From NCBI RefSeq assembly GCF_014647915.1, contig NZ_BMQC01000006.1:234495-298494 (forward strand): a stretch of 64,000 bases of DNA. The letters run 5' to 3'. Position 1 is the first letter of the stretch, and the number at the start of each line of letters is the position of its first letter. A program made the position numbers and the translations under genes. Shown piece by piece: positions 52,747 through 61,681 of this stretch. The stretch is from Pilimelia terevasa. GTDB lineage: Bacteria > Actinomycetota > Actinomycetes > Mycobacteriales > Micromonosporaceae. Below the pieces are notes generated by a model that had not been told where the DNA came from, made no database searches, and saw nothing but the letters and a program-made list of their open reading frames with translations.

Positions 52747-53787
52747 ATGCACGCCACACCGATGGTCAGCGTGGTCATCCCCACCCGGTTCCGGCCCGGT
52801 CTCGTCACCCGCGCGGTGCGCGGTGCGCTGGCCCAGACCCTCTCCGACATCGAGGTCGTCGTGGTCGTCGACGGCCCCGACGACGCGACGGCCGCGGCCC
52901 TGGCCGCCGTCGACGACCCCCGCCTCCGCGTGATCACGCTGGAGCGCAACGGCGGCGCGCCGCACGCGCGCAACGCGGGCGTGGACGCGGCCCGCGCCCC
53001 ATGGACGGCGCTGCTGGACGACGACGACGAGTGGCTGCCGGAGAAGCTGGCCACCCAGTTCGCCGCGGCCCAGCGGGTCCGGGCGCGGCTGCCGATCGTC
53101 TCCTGCCGGATGTACAACCGGACGCCCCGCGCCGAGTACGTCATCCCGCGCCGCCTGCCGGCGGCCGGCGAACCGGTCAGCGAGTACCTGACCGTCCGGC
53201 GCGGACTGTTCCACGGCGACGGCTTCGTCCAGACCTCGACGCTGCTGGCGCCGACCGAACTGTTCCGCCGGGTGCCGTTCACCGTCGGGCTGCGCCGGCA
53301 GCAGGAGCTGGACTGGACGCTGCGGGCGGCGGCCCTGCCCGGGGCGGAGTTCGTCGTCGCCGACGCGCCGCTGGTGATCTGGAACCAGGACGAGGACCGG
53401 CCGCGGATCAGCCTCACCGAACCGTGGCAGGCGCAGTTCGCGTGGGTCCGCACGATCCGGCACCTGTTCACGCCCCGGGCGTACGCGGCGTTCCTGATGA
53501 GCGTGGTCACCTCGATGGCCGCCCCCACCCGCAGCCCGCACGTCCTCGCCGCGCTGTGGCGCGAGGCGCACCGGCACGGGCGGCCGGGCATGATCGACTA
53601 CCTGACATTCCTGCAACTGTGGGTCGTCCCGCCGACGCTGCGGCACCGGCTGCGGGACGCCGTCCTGCGCCGCCGCGGCGCGGCGGGCCGGGCCGCGGAA
53701 CCGGTGGACGGAGCACATGGCAGCCGAACAGCGCGTGGTGATCTGGCGCAGCCTCTTGTTGCCGGGTTCCGAGACGTTCGTCCGTGA
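52747..53787 (+). CDS. Glycosyltransferase family 2
   Basis: 346 residues: VSVVIPTRFRPGLVTRAVRG, VVVDGPDDATAAAL, RNGGAPHARNAGVDAA and LLDDDDEWLP (metal-binding Asp) mark a GT-A enzyme. Its 3' end overlaps the next gene by 71 bases, so the last 20 or so residues may be dispensable. 120 bases separate it from the preceding glycosyltransferase. Confidence 0.9.
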   Translation: MHATPMVSVVIPTRFRPGLVTRAVRGALAQTLSDIEVVVVVDGPDDATAAALAAVDDPRLRVITLERNGGAPHARNAGVDAARAPWTALLDDDDEWLPEKLATQFAAAQRVRARLPIVSCRMYNRTPRAEYVIPRRLPAAGEPVSEYLTVRRGLFHGDGFVQTSTLLAPTELFRRVPFTVGLRRQQELDWTLRAAALPGAEFVVADAPLVIWNQDEDRPRISLTEPWQAQFAWVRTIRHLFTPRAYAAFLMSVVTSMAAPTRSPHVLAALWREAHRHGRPGMIDYLTFLQLWVVPPTLRHRLRDAVLRRRGAAGRAAEPVDGAHGSRTARGDLAQPLVAGFRDVRP

Positions 53788-54826
53788 CCAGGGCGGGGCG
53801 CTGACCCGCTGGCGCCCCACCTACGTCGGGGCGCTGCGGCACCCCTCGCCGCTGGCCCGCGCCACCGACGTGGCGGTCCTGCCCGGCGGCCCCGCCGGGC
53901 GGGCGGGCTTCCTCGCCCTGCGGGCCACCGGCCGCTGCCGGCCGCTGCGCGCGGCGCTGCGGCGGGCGGACCCGCGGCTGGTGCACGCCCACTTCGCCGG
54001 GGACGGCTGGCTGGTCGCCCGGTCGGCCGCGGCGCTCGGGCTCCCGCTGGTGATCACCGCGCACGGGCGCGACGTCACGAGCCAGGCCGCGGCGGCCGGC
54101 GCGCGCGGCGCCCGGTACCGGCGGCACCTGCGGGAGGCGTTCGCGCAGGCGGCCCTGGTCCTGGCGGTCTCGCGGCCGATCGCGCAGCGGGTGGTCGCGC
54201 TCGGCGCCGACCCGGCCCGGGTCCGGGTGCACCACACCGGCGTACCGCTGCCGGCGCCGCAGCCGGCCGGGCCGAAGCGGTGGGACGTGGTCTTCGTCGG
54301 CCGCTTCGTCCCGAAGAAGGGCGTCGACGACCTGCTGACGGCGGCGGCGGCGCTCGCCGACCTGCGCCCCCGGCTGCTGCTGGTCGGCGACGGCCCCGGC
54401 CTGCCCGAGGCCAGGCGCAGGGCCGCGGCCCTGCGCCTGGACGCCACGTTCACCGGCGCCTGCCCGCCCGCGGACGTGGCGCGGCACCTGGCCGGGTCCC
54501 GGCTCCTCGCGGCGCCGTCGAAGCTCGCCCCCGACGGCGACCGCGAGGGCCTGCCGACGACCATCCTGGAGGCCGCCGCGCACGGGGTGCCCGCGGTCGC
54601 CACCCGGCACAGCGGCATCCCGGAGGCCGTCCGGCACGGCGAGACGGGCCTGCTCGGACCGGAGGGCGACCCCGCCGCGCTCGCCGCGCACCTGCGGGCG
54701 CTGCTCACCGACGACGCGCGGTGCCGCCGGCTCGCCGCCGCGGCCCGCCGGCACGTCGGCGCCCACTTCGACCTGCACACCCAGACCGCCCGGCTGGAGA
54801 CCCTGTACGACGAGGCCGCCGGCTGA
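53717..54826 (+). CDS. Glycosyltransferase, GT4
   Basis: 369 residues: LVHAHFAGDGWLVARSAAAL, HGRDVTSQAAA, VVFVGRFVPKKGVDDLLTAA, LLLVGDGPGLPEARRRAA and DGDREGLPTTILEAAAHGVPAV (E-x7-E) identify a GT4 GT-B enzyme. Overlaps the upstream gene by 71 bases and ends four bases from the convergent protease. Confidence 0.93.
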   Translation: MAAEQRVVIWRSLLLPGSETFVRDQGGALTRWRPTYVGALRHPSPLARATDVAVLPGGPAGRAGFLALRATGRCRPLRAALRRADPRLVHAHFAGDGWLVARSAAALGLPLVITAHGRDVTSQAAAAGARGARYRRHLREAFAQAALVLAVSRPIAQRVVALGADPARVRVHHTGVPLPAPQPAGPKRWDVVFVGRFVPKKGVDDLLTAAAALADLRPRLLLVGDGPGLPEARRRAAALRLDATFTGACPPADVARHLAGSRLLAAPSKLAPDGDREGLPTTILEAAAHGVPAVATRHSGIPEAVRHGETGLLGPEGDPAALAAHLRALLTDDARCRRLAAAARRHVGAHFDLHTQTARLETLYDEAAG

Positions 54827-54829
54827 GGA

Positions 54830-56329
54830 TCAGCGGACCGGCAGCTCCTCCAGCGCCGCGACCGCCGCGCGCAGGTTCGGCAGCGGCCCGATCTTGCCCC
54901 CGCCGGCCTGCGGCGAACCGGTGCGGACCAGCAGGTCGCGGATCTGGGCCGGGGTCAGCGTGCGGCCGCGCTCGCGGGCGATGCTGGACAGCGCCGCGGC
55001 ACTGCCGGCCACGATCGGCGACGCGCTGGACGTCCCGCTGAACCGCGCCGTGTAGCTCGTCTGCGCGGTGCCCTTCTGCAGGTCGCCGTACCCGGTCGTC
55101 ACCACGCACTCGCCCCACGCCTGGAGGTCGACCCGCCTGCCGAACGTGGAGAAGCCGAGCTTCTGCCGCGCCGTCGAGCAGCCCTGGGCCGGGCCGGCCC
55201 CGCCCGCGCCGACGATGATCGCCCCGGAGTCGGGCTTGCCCCGCGGGAACGGGCTGCCGTTGCACGGCGCGTCCAGGTCGCTGCTGCCGTTGCCGGCCGG
55301 CTCGACCACGGTGATGCCCAGCGACGTCGCCGCGACGATCGCGTCGTAGGTCGCCGGCTCCCACTCGACCGGCGCGAAGCCGCCGGTGCAGCCGTTCATC
55401 TGCATCTCCAACAGCATCACGTCGCCCGGCCGCAGGACCTTGGCCGCCGTGGCGATCGCGCCGCCCCGGTTGACCTGCCCGCCGACCATGGTGTCGTTGG
55501 TCAGCCGCGGGGTGGCCTGCGGGACCAGCCCGGTCACCCCGGCGGGGTTGTCGTCGCCGATCAGCGTGCCCATCACGGCCGTGCCGTGGTTCTTGTCCTC
55601 GGGCGCGGGCGAGCCCTGCGGCACGAACACCTCGTCCGGGCGCAGCGAGGTCATGTCCTCGTGGTCGCGGACCCAGCCGCCCTCGATGTCGTGCACGCGC
55701 ACGTTCTTGCCGGTCCCGCCCGGCACCGTCCGCGCGTACTCGACGTCGACGCCGTTGACGGACGCCGACTGCCGGTACCGCTGGCGGTCCACGAAGCTCG
55801 GGGTGGCCGCGGCCGCCGGGCCGGCGGCCGCCGCGCCCGTCGGGCCGGGGCGCACCACGGGCAGCGGAGTCGGGTAGGCGATCTCCACGATGTCGCGGGC
55901 GAGCAGCTCGGCGAGCGCCGCCACCGGGTCGGCGCCGGGCCGCAGCGTGATCTCGTAGTACTGGTTCAGGTCGGCCTGGACGCGGCCGGACGAGCGCAGC
56001 GCGGCCCCGGACAGCGCCGCCAGCTCCTCCTCGGACTGGGGGAACAGCCGGCGCGCGGTGCCGGGCACGGCGACGGGGCCGGCGGGGCCGCGCAGCACGC
56101 CGTCGCGCAGCCGGACCGGGGCGCCCTCGGCGAACTTCACCCGGATGGCGCTGCGGCTGTCGCCGGCGGTCAGCGCGGCGGACGCGGGCTTGGCGAAGGG
56201 CTGGTAGCCGGCCGGCGCCGGCGGCGGGGCGCCCGCGGCGGCGCCGGCGGGGGTGCCGGCGACGGCCAGGAGCAGCAGCGGTATGCCGATCCAGGGCGCG
56301 GCGGTCATCGGGCGGGTGCGAGCAGACAT
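54830..56329 (-). CDS. Secreted S8 serine protease
   Basis: 499 residues: signal peptide (WIGIPLLLLAVAGTPAGA), an N-terminal region (about 30-190), then an S8 domain with Asp in VRVHDIEGGWVRDHED, His in DKNHGTAVMGTLIG, oxyanion Asn in VVEPAGNGSSD and Ser in FSGTSSASPIVAGSAAAL. The HGTAVMG and DIEGGW forms place it in a different S8 group from the proteinase K-like one at 32536. ATG 56329 follows GGAAGG at nine bases; an in-frame ATG is at 56308. Confidence 0.93.
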   Translation of the reverse strand: MSARTRPMTAAPWIGIPLLLLAVAGTPAGAAAGAPPPAPAGYQPFAKPASAALTAGDSRSAIRVKFAEGAPVRLRDGVLRGPAGPVAVPGTARRLFPQSEEELAALSGAALRSSGRVQADLNQYYEITLRPGADPVAALAELLARDIVEIAYPTPLPVVRPGPTGAAAAGPAAAATPSFVDRQRYRQSASVNGVDVEYARTVPGGTGKNVRVHDIEGGWVRDHEDMTSLRPDEVFVPQGSPAPEDKNHGTAVMGTLIGDDNPAGVTGLVPQATPRLTNDTMVGGQVNRGGAIATAAKVLRPGDVMLLEMQMNGCTGGFAPVEWEPATYDAIVAATSLGITVVEPAGNGSSDLDAPCNGSPFPRGKPDSGAIIVGAGGAGPAQGCSTARQKLGFSTFGRRVDLQAWGECVVTTGYGDLQKGTAQTSYTARFSGTSSASPIVAGSAAALSSIARERGRTLTPAQIRDLLVRTGSPQAGGGKIGPLPNLRAAVAALEELPVR

Positions 56330-56836
56330 CTGCGGCGGCCTTCCATGAGGGGCGGGCGGCACCGCCGCGGACCTTGCACGCGGGGCGCCCGGGGCGGGTG
56401 GCGACATCGCGCCGGATGCTCCGGGATGGGGTGGGTGGTCGCCGGAGCGGCGCGGACGTCTCGTCGTCGGAGCGGACCGCCGCGTCGCGCCGGGGGCGGA
56501 TCCGCGCGTCCCCGCGCGGATCCGCTCCGCCGCGCCCGCAGCGGCATACGGCCGAGCGCATCATATACATCGATCCTCACGGATGTCGTGAGCGAAAATC
56601 GCGCAATCCCGCGGCTGTCGCAGTCGGCGCGGTGGCGCGCTGTCCATCCCGTATTCGACGGTGTGTGTCCGATCATTTCCGCCCGCCCCGCGCATCTTCG
56701 ATAATCGAGGCCGGTACGCCGCGTCGCCGGGGCGGCGGCGGGCGGGCGACGGCGCCCGGGGCTCAGCCTGCGGGCCGGCCCGCCGATGAGTCCCAGACAG
56801 CGGCGGCCCCGCCGCGGCCGAAACGGGAGGTACCGC
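56330..56836. other. Divergent intergenic region
   Basis: 507 bases with a relatively AT-rich core (56560-56710) that should hold the promoters of the protease and the diguanylate cyclase. No gene seen. Confidence 0.45.
56677..56705 (+). promoter_or_regulatory. Putative diguanylate cyclase promoter with palindrome
   Basis: TTCCGC, 17-base spacer, GATAAT; the -10 is embedded in the palindrome TCGATAATCGA (56698-56708). Confidence 0.4.
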
Positions 56837-58465
56837 GTGACCCTGGCCAGCGCGCAGTTCGTGCTGTCGATCGCCGTCGTCTCGGTCGTGGCCCTGCTCT
56901 GCTGGCCCCGCCGGCACCGGGTACTGCCGCTGCGGGTGCTGGCGATCAACTGCACCACCGTGGCGGTGTGGTCGGGCGTCGAGCTGGCCGCGGTACTGGC
57001 GCCGGACGCGCGCCTGGCCTACGCGGCGAAGCTGGCCAGCTCGCCGGTGCTCCTCGTGCTGTGCAGCGGGCTGCTGGTGCTGTCGCTGGCGGTACTGGAC
57101 CGGGGCTGGGAGCCCTCGCGCCGGCTGCTGCTGGCGCTCGCGGTGGTCCCGGCGGCGACGGCCGTGGCGGCACTCACCGACCCGTGGCACGGGCTGGTGC
57201 TGCGCGACGTGCTGTGGCGGGGCCCCGGCCACGAGGTGAAGGTCGAGCCGGGACCCCTGTTCTGGGTCAACGTCGCGTACGGGCAGAGCCTCGTCGCCTA
57301 CAGCATGGTCCGGGTGGCCCGCGCCTGGCACCGCAGCCGGGACAGCCACCGGCGGATGCTGGGCGCGCTGCTGGTCGGCAGCCTGGTGCCGGTGGTCGCC
57401 CGCGTCGTCTGGTACCTCGGCGCCCTGCCGGTCGACGCCACCGCCACCGGCTTCACGGTGCTCGCCATCGCCGGGTACCTGGCGGTCTCCCGCAACTGGA
57501 TCGAGCGGATGCCGCTGGCGCACCAGCGCGTGTTCGAGAGCGTCAGCGACGCGGTGCTCGTGGTGGACGGCGGCGGCGTCATCGTGGACGCCAACGACGC
57601 CGCCCGGCGGCTGGCCCGGCACCTGCGGCCCCGCCAGGGCGGCGAGCTGATCGGCGCGGCCGTCGACGGCCTGCTGACCGGCCTGGCCCCGCCGGAGCAC
57701 GGCAGCGCCGCCCACACGCTGTCCGACGTGTGGGGCTCGGGCCTGGACCTGCACGTGCGGGTCCAGGCCATCGCCGACCGGCGGCGCGGCGCGATCGGCT
57801 GGACCTTCGTCGCCCGCGACATCACCGAACTCAACCGCCGCCGCCGCGAGGCGGACCAGGCCAACGCGCGCCTGGCCCAGGCCAACGCGCAGCTCCGCGC
57901 CCAGTTGGCGACGATCGAGGCGCTGCGGGCGGACCTCGCGGAGCAGGCCGTCCGGGATCCGCTCACCGGCCTGTACAACCGCCGCCACCTGATGGAGCGG
58001 CTCGACCGGCTGATCCTGGACGCCGGCCCGGCCGGGCCGCGCCTGAGCCTGGCCATCATCGACGTGGATCACTTCAAACGGGTCAACGACGCGTACGGCC
58101 ACGGCGCGGGCGACGCCGTCCTGACCGCCCTGGCCCGCGTCTTCGCCGTCGACCTCGGCATCGACGACCTGCTCGCCCGGCACGGCGGCGAGGAGTTCGT
58201 CGTCCTGATGCCGCACACCCCCGCCGCGGCGGCCCGGCAGCGGATGGAGGAGCTGCGCCGCCGGGTGGCCGCCGCGGTCGTCGAGACCGACGGGCGGCCG
58301 CTGCGGGTCACGGTGAGCGTCGGGCTGGCGTCGGCGGCCGGCCCGGTCGACCGGGCGGCGCTGTTCCAGGCGGCCGACGCGGCCCTGTACCGCGCCAAGG
58401 GCGCCGGCCGCGACCGGGTAGTCGCCGACCGCGACACGCGGACCGGGCCGGCCGGCGCCGCCTGA
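56837..58465 (+). CDS. Membrane-bound diguanylate cyclase (7TM-PAS-GGDEF)
   Basis: 542 residues: about seven N-terminal membrane helices (residues 5-225), a PAS domain (about 230-340: ERVFESVSDAVLVVDGGGVIVDAN), a coiled coil of ADQANARLAQANAQL type (about 350-380), and a GGDEF domain with DPLTGLYNRRHLMERL, IDVDHFKRVNDAYGH and RHGGEEFVVL. The active-site motif is GGEEF and should make c-di-GMP. The inhibitory-site Arg of RxxD is Gly (GIDD), so product feedback may be absent. GTG 56837 chosen for GGGAGG six bases upstream. Confidence 0.92.
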   Translation: MTLASAQFVLSIAVVSVVALLCWPRRHRVLPLRVLAINCTTVAVWSGVELAAVLAPDARLAYAAKLASSPVLLVLCSGLLVLSLAVLDRGWEPSRRLLLALAVVPAATAVAALTDPWHGLVLRDVLWRGPGHEVKVEPGPLFWVNVAYGQSLVAYSMVRVARAWHRSRDSHRRMLGALLVGSLVPVVARVVWYLGALPVDATATGFTVLAIAGYLAVSRNWIERMPLAHQRVFESVSDAVLVVDGGGVIVDANDAARRLARHLRPRQGGELIGAAVDGLLTGLAPPEHGSAAHTLSDVWGSGLDLHVRVQAIADRRRGAIGWTFVARDITELNRRRREADQANARLAQANAQLRAQLATIEALRADLAEQAVRDPLTGLYNRRHLMERLDRLILDAGPAGPRLSLAIIDVDHFKRVNDAYGHGAGDAVLTALARVFAVDLGIDDLLARHGGEEFVVLMPHTPAAAARQRMEELRRRVAAAVVETDGRPLRVTVSVGLASAAGPVDRAALFQAADAALYRAKGAGRDRVVADRDTRTGPAGAA

Positions 58466-58734
58466 CCCGCCCGCGGCGCCCGCACGGGTTGTCGTCCCGG
58501 CCGGGCCGGGGGGGCGCGCACCCGGGTCCGTCCACTCCGGCGCCGTACCGGAGCGCGGGCGGCGGCACAGGTGGCGCGGGTGGCGGCGTCCCGGGCGTCC
58601 CCACCGCGTCCCACCTGCTTGTCCCGGCCGCCGCCCGGCCGCGATGGTCGTCGCTGTCAGGCGGGAACGGGCCGGCCCGACACGACGGACGGCCCGCACC
58701 GCACCGCGGCACAGCACAGTCCGAGGAGTCCACA

Positions 58735-59175
58735 ATGAAGCGCATGTTCCTGGCCGGCGCCGCCACTGCCATGGCCGCCACCCTGCTGACGGCTGCCCCG
58801 GCGCAGGCCGTAGGGGACACGGGCAGCGTCCGCAGCGTCGCCACCGACCGCTGCCTGGACAGCAACAACGACGGCGTGGCGTACACCCACGACTGCAACG
58901 GCGGCGGCTTCCAGCAGTGGCGGCGGGGGTCCGGCCCGCAGGGCGCCACCTTCGTCAACATCGCCACGAACCGCTGCCTGGACAGCGACCACCAGGGCAA
59001 TCTCTACACCCTGGGGTGCAGCGGCAACCGGTACCAGCAGTGGCACGTCATCCGCACCGGCGTCGGCCTCAAGGTCCAGAACGTGGCGACCGGCCGCTGC
59101 CTGGACAGCAACTACGAGAACTCCGCCTACACGCTCGACTGCAACGGCGGCAACCACCAGAACTGGATCTTCTGA
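58735..59175 (+). CDS. Secreted ricin-type beta-trefoil lectin
   Basis: 146 residues: signal peptide (FLAGAATAMAATLLTAAPAQA) and one complete beta-trefoil of three repeats, each with DRCLDSN-like and QxW motifs (FQQWRR, YQQWHV, HQNWIF). Nothing else is attached, so it is a stand-alone carbohydrate-binding protein. GAGGAG precedes the ATG. Confidence 0.92.
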   Translation: MKRMFLAGAATAMAATLLTAAPAQAVGDTGSVRSVATDRCLDSNNDGVAYTHDCNGGGFQQWRRGSGPQGATFVNIATNRCLDSDHQGNLYTLGCSGNRYQQWHVIRTGVGLKVQNVATGRCLDSNYENSAYTLDCNGGNHQNWIF

Positions 59176-59180
59176 GAGCC

Positions 59181-59213
59181 GCGCCGGGGCGGCCGTCAGG
59201 TCCGCCCCGGCGC
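59181..59213. terminator. Bidirectional terminator hairpin
   Basis: GCGCCGGGGCGG (59181-59192) pairs perfectly with CCGCCCCGGCGC (59202-59213) between the convergent lectin and carboxypeptidase genes. Confidence 0.65.
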
Positions 59214-59259
59214 CAGAACCGGGCCTGGCCGCGCCGTGCGCGCGTCCGGGGGGATGCGG

Positions 59260-60294
59260 TCAGTGCCCGGGGTCGTCGGCGTCCGCGACGCGGTAGCCGC
59301 GCCCGGGGATGTCGTCGGCCTTGGCGGGGTCGATCTTGTCCAGGGACCCGTCGGCGGCGGACCGCGCGATGGCGACCATCGAGTCCAGCGCCGACTGGAC
59401 CTGGAACGCCTCCCGGCCCGGGATCCGCGACAGCTCGACCAGGAGCGAGCCGCTGCCGCGCAGGCCGTAGGCGTTGCGGGCGATCCCCTCCAGGTCGTCG
59501 CCCGGGTAGCGGGTCACGCTGGCCCCGCCCGCGGTCATGCTGGTCCGGGCGAGGACGGCGAGCTGCCTGCCGCGGTTCTTCGCCGCTGCCGTCACCTTGG
59601 CGTGCGTCGGCCACATGATCGAGGCCGTGACGGGCTTGCCGTCGGGCCCGGTGTACGCGCCCTGCATGTGGTAGTCGACGACGATCGACGGCTTCGTCTC
59701 CAGCCAGAGCCGCTGGATCGCCCCGGCCTCCGGCGCGGGGTTCTTCTCCGGCGCGGTGGAGGGCTCGTGGTACCGGTTGATGTCGTACCCCTTGCCCGCC
59801 TGCCCGTACTTCGGCTTGGCCTGGGGGTCGTAGTTGTACCGCCACTTGCGGGCCTGCCCGTCGGGGTTCGCCCGGAGCACGACGTCGAGGGTGATCCGAC
59901 CCAGCAGCCAGCGGGTGAACTCGGTGTCCTCCGCGCCCAGCGCCCACAGCGCCTTGAGGGCGGCCGGCGTGCCGAGCGGTTCGTCGCCGTGCTGCTGCGT
60001 GACGAAGCAGATGCGCAGCGGGCCCTGGCCGAGCGTGGCGCGCCGGATCGGGCGGCGCTCGTTGGTCGTCCCGGCCGTGCCGAGGGTGATGCGGCCCCGG
60101 GCGGCGGCCGCGACCTCGTCGAGCAGGCGGCCCAGTTCCTCGTTGCTCGGGTCGTCGTCGCGCAGGTGGGCGGTGGCGGCGGCGAGGTCCGCGCGGGTGG
60201 GGGCCGGCGGCGCCGCGGGCGCGGCCGGGGCGGACGGAGCGGGGAGGGCGATCAACAGCCCGACGGCGGTGAGGGCGGCGAAGGAGGATCGCAT
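59260..60294 (-). CDS. Secreted M14 zinc carboxypeptidase
   Basis: 344 residues: signal peptide (FAALTAVGLLIALPAPSAPA), zinc ligands in QQHGDEPLGT (HxxE) and VVDYHMQGAY (His), substrate-binding RANPDGQARKW, and the catalytic Glu in SLLVELSRIPG. Length suits M14 family peptidases that trim peptides or peptidoglycan stems. AGGAGA lies shortly before the ATG. Confidence 0.92.
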   Translation of the reverse strand: MRSSFAALTAVGLLIALPAPSAPAAPAAPPAPTRADLAAATAHLRDDDPSNEELGRLLDEVAAAARGRITLGTAGTTNERRPIRRATLGQGPLRICFVTQQHGDEPLGTPAALKALWALGAEDTEFTRWLLGRITLDVVLRANPDGQARKWRYNYDPQAKPKYGQAGKGYDINRYHEPSTAPEKNPAPEAGAIQRLWLETKPSIVVDYHMQGAYTGPDGKPVTASIMWPTHAKVTAAAKNRGRQLAVLARTSMTAGGASVTRYPGDDLEGIARNAYGLRGSGSLLVELSRIPGREAFQVQSALDSMVAIARSAADGSLDKIDPAKADDIPGRGYRVADADDPGH

Positions 60295-60464
60295 CCACTT
60301 CTCCTATCGATATCGGTGGATGCCTCACTGTAGTGGCCGCGACGCCCCAGCCCTATCCCCCGCGCCCGCCCGCATTTCCACAGTCGGGCGCCCTGGCGGC
60401 CGTCAGGCGCAAGAAGCACGCGGCGCCGGACGGGGTTCCGGGCAGCGGGTGCCGGGCGGCGGGG

Positions 60465-60953
60465 TCAGGTGGTGGTGAGGATCGGGGTGGGCGTCGCCGG
60501 TGCCGCGTGCTCCTGGCCGCCGTGCCGGCAGCGCGGGCACCACGGCTGGAGCCGCTGGTGGGTGACGTAGGCGAACATCAGGTAGACCAGCGAGAGCTGC
60601 GCCCCCACCCAGAAGTACCGCCCCACCGGATCGGCGTACAGCAGCGAGCAGAGCGCGACCGCCGCCAGGTACCCCAGGGCCACCGGCCGGCGCTCGAACA
60701 GGTGGGCGGCGCGGAACCTGCGGGCGTACCGCTCGGCCGCCGCCGCGGCGTTCAGCGGCAGCGCGCCGACGCACCGCAAGCACAGGTGCCGGTGGTGCGC
60801 GAGGATGGCCAGCCCCAGGCCCAGGGCGATGCCGAGGACCGCCACCCAGAGCTGCCACGGCAGGGCCAGGCCGGGCACCAGGGCGAGAATCAGCAGGGCG
60901 CCGACCAGGCCGGCGAGCGCCCGGGGCGCGTAGTGTCCGACGACCCGTCCCAT
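60465..60953 (-). CDS. Membrane protein with cysteine pairs, hypothetical
   Basis: 162 residues with four membrane segments (about 10-28, 30-48, 90-108, 113-130). Two cysteine pairs (HLCLRCVG and PWCPRCRHG) lie in cytoplasmic or external loops and could bind zinc. His/Arg-rich loop between segments 2 and 3. I recall similar unnamed actinobacterial proteins; function unknown. Confidence 0.75.
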   Translation of the reverse strand: MGRVVGHYAPRALAGLVGALLILALVPGLALPWQLWVAVLGIALGLGLAILAHHRHLCLRCVGALPLNAAAAAERYARRFRAAHLFERRPVALGYLAAVALCSLLYADPVGRYFWVGAQLSLVYLMFAYVTHQRLQPWCPRCRHGGQEHAAPATPTPILTTT

Positions 60954-61208
60954 GCGACCGAAGTCCCTTCGCTGTCGTGGCGTCCCGCTGTCGCCGCGTC
61001 CCGGCGGGGCGCGACGCCCGCGGCCGGCCGGAGTGCGGCGGCCGCGGTGAACGGTCACGCTAACCGCTGGAGCTGGACCGATTCATCCCACGACGGGGCG
61101 GTGCCGGGCCGACCGGTGGCGGCGGCGCCTGACCGGTCGGCCGATCCGGGAAACACCGACCCGGCGGCCGTTGCGTTCGCGGGCCGCGTCGGCCACCATG
61201 GGTGGGTG

Positions 61209-61280
61209 ATGTCCGCGCGATACGCCCACCGCTTCGTCGGCTATGCCAGGCCGGGTCCGAAGCCGATGGTGGACGTCTGA
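61209..61280 (+). CDS. Aromatic-codon leader peptide
   Basis: A 23-residue frame, MSARYAHRFVGYARPGPKPM then VDV, with Tyr at positions 5 and 12 and Phe at 9 (codons at 61221, 61233, 61242). It ends 20 bases before a strong intrinsic terminator and 113 bases before chorismate mutase. The arrangement fits ribosome-mediated attenuation by Tyr/Phe-tRNA charging. Confidence 0.6.
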   Translation: MSARYAHRFVGYARPGPKPMVDV

Positions 61281-61300
61281 CATCAGTCGATCCGCATCCG

Positions 61301-61331
61301 GCCCCGGGCTCGTCGAGCCTGGGGCTTTTTT
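61301..61331 (+). terminator. Attenuator terminator upstream of chorismate mutase
   Basis: 11-bp stem (61301-61311 with 61315-61325, one G-T pair) followed by six T. The clear U-run is unusual in this GC-rich window and makes it the best intrinsic terminator seen. Confidence 0.75.
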
Positions 61332-61393
61332 CGTCGGATCTCCCGGGCACGGCGACCTCCGGGGCGGTGACAACGCCGCCGAGGGAGACCACC

Positions 61394-61681
61394 ATGTCGC
61401 ACCCGTCCACCACCACCACGCCCCGCCCGCAGGAGTGCGACGACGGGGGTACCGACGCGCTCCGGGCGCGCATCGACAGCATCGACACCGCGCTGCTCGC
61501 CCTGTGGCGGGAGCGCAGCGGCCTCTCCCAGCAGGTGGGCCGGGCGCGCGTCGCCGGTGGGGGCACCCGCCTGGTGCTGTCCCGGGAGCGGCAGATCCTG
61601 GCCCGCTTCAAGGCCGCCCTGGGCGAGGACGGCGTCGCGTTCGCGCTGCTCCTGCTGCGCGCCGGCCGGGGGCCGCTGTGA
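61394..61681 (+). CDS. Chorismate mutase (AroQ type)
   Basis: 95 residues. ALRARIDSIDTALLALWRERSGLSQQVGRAR contains the catalytic Arg/Lys pattern of AroQ-class helices, then LVLSRERQILARFKAALG. Converts chorismate to prephenate; slightly short but complete for monofunctional AroQ. GAGGGAG precedes the ATG. Overlaps the prephenate dehydrogenase start (GTGA). Confidence 0.88.
   Translation: MSHPSTTTTPRPQECDDGGTDALRARIDSIDTALLALWRERSGLSQQVGRARVAGGGTRLVLSRERQILARFKAALGEDGVAFALLLLRAGRGPL

Noticed and set aside
49568..54826. Glycosyltransferase run as a secondary-metabolite cluster
   Set aside because: No synthase, deoxysugar or tailoring genes nearby; a surface polysaccharide role is simpler.
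56560..56600. BldD-type operator near the diguanylate cyclase
   Set aside because: No sequence close to the known BldD consensus was found in the AT-rich core.
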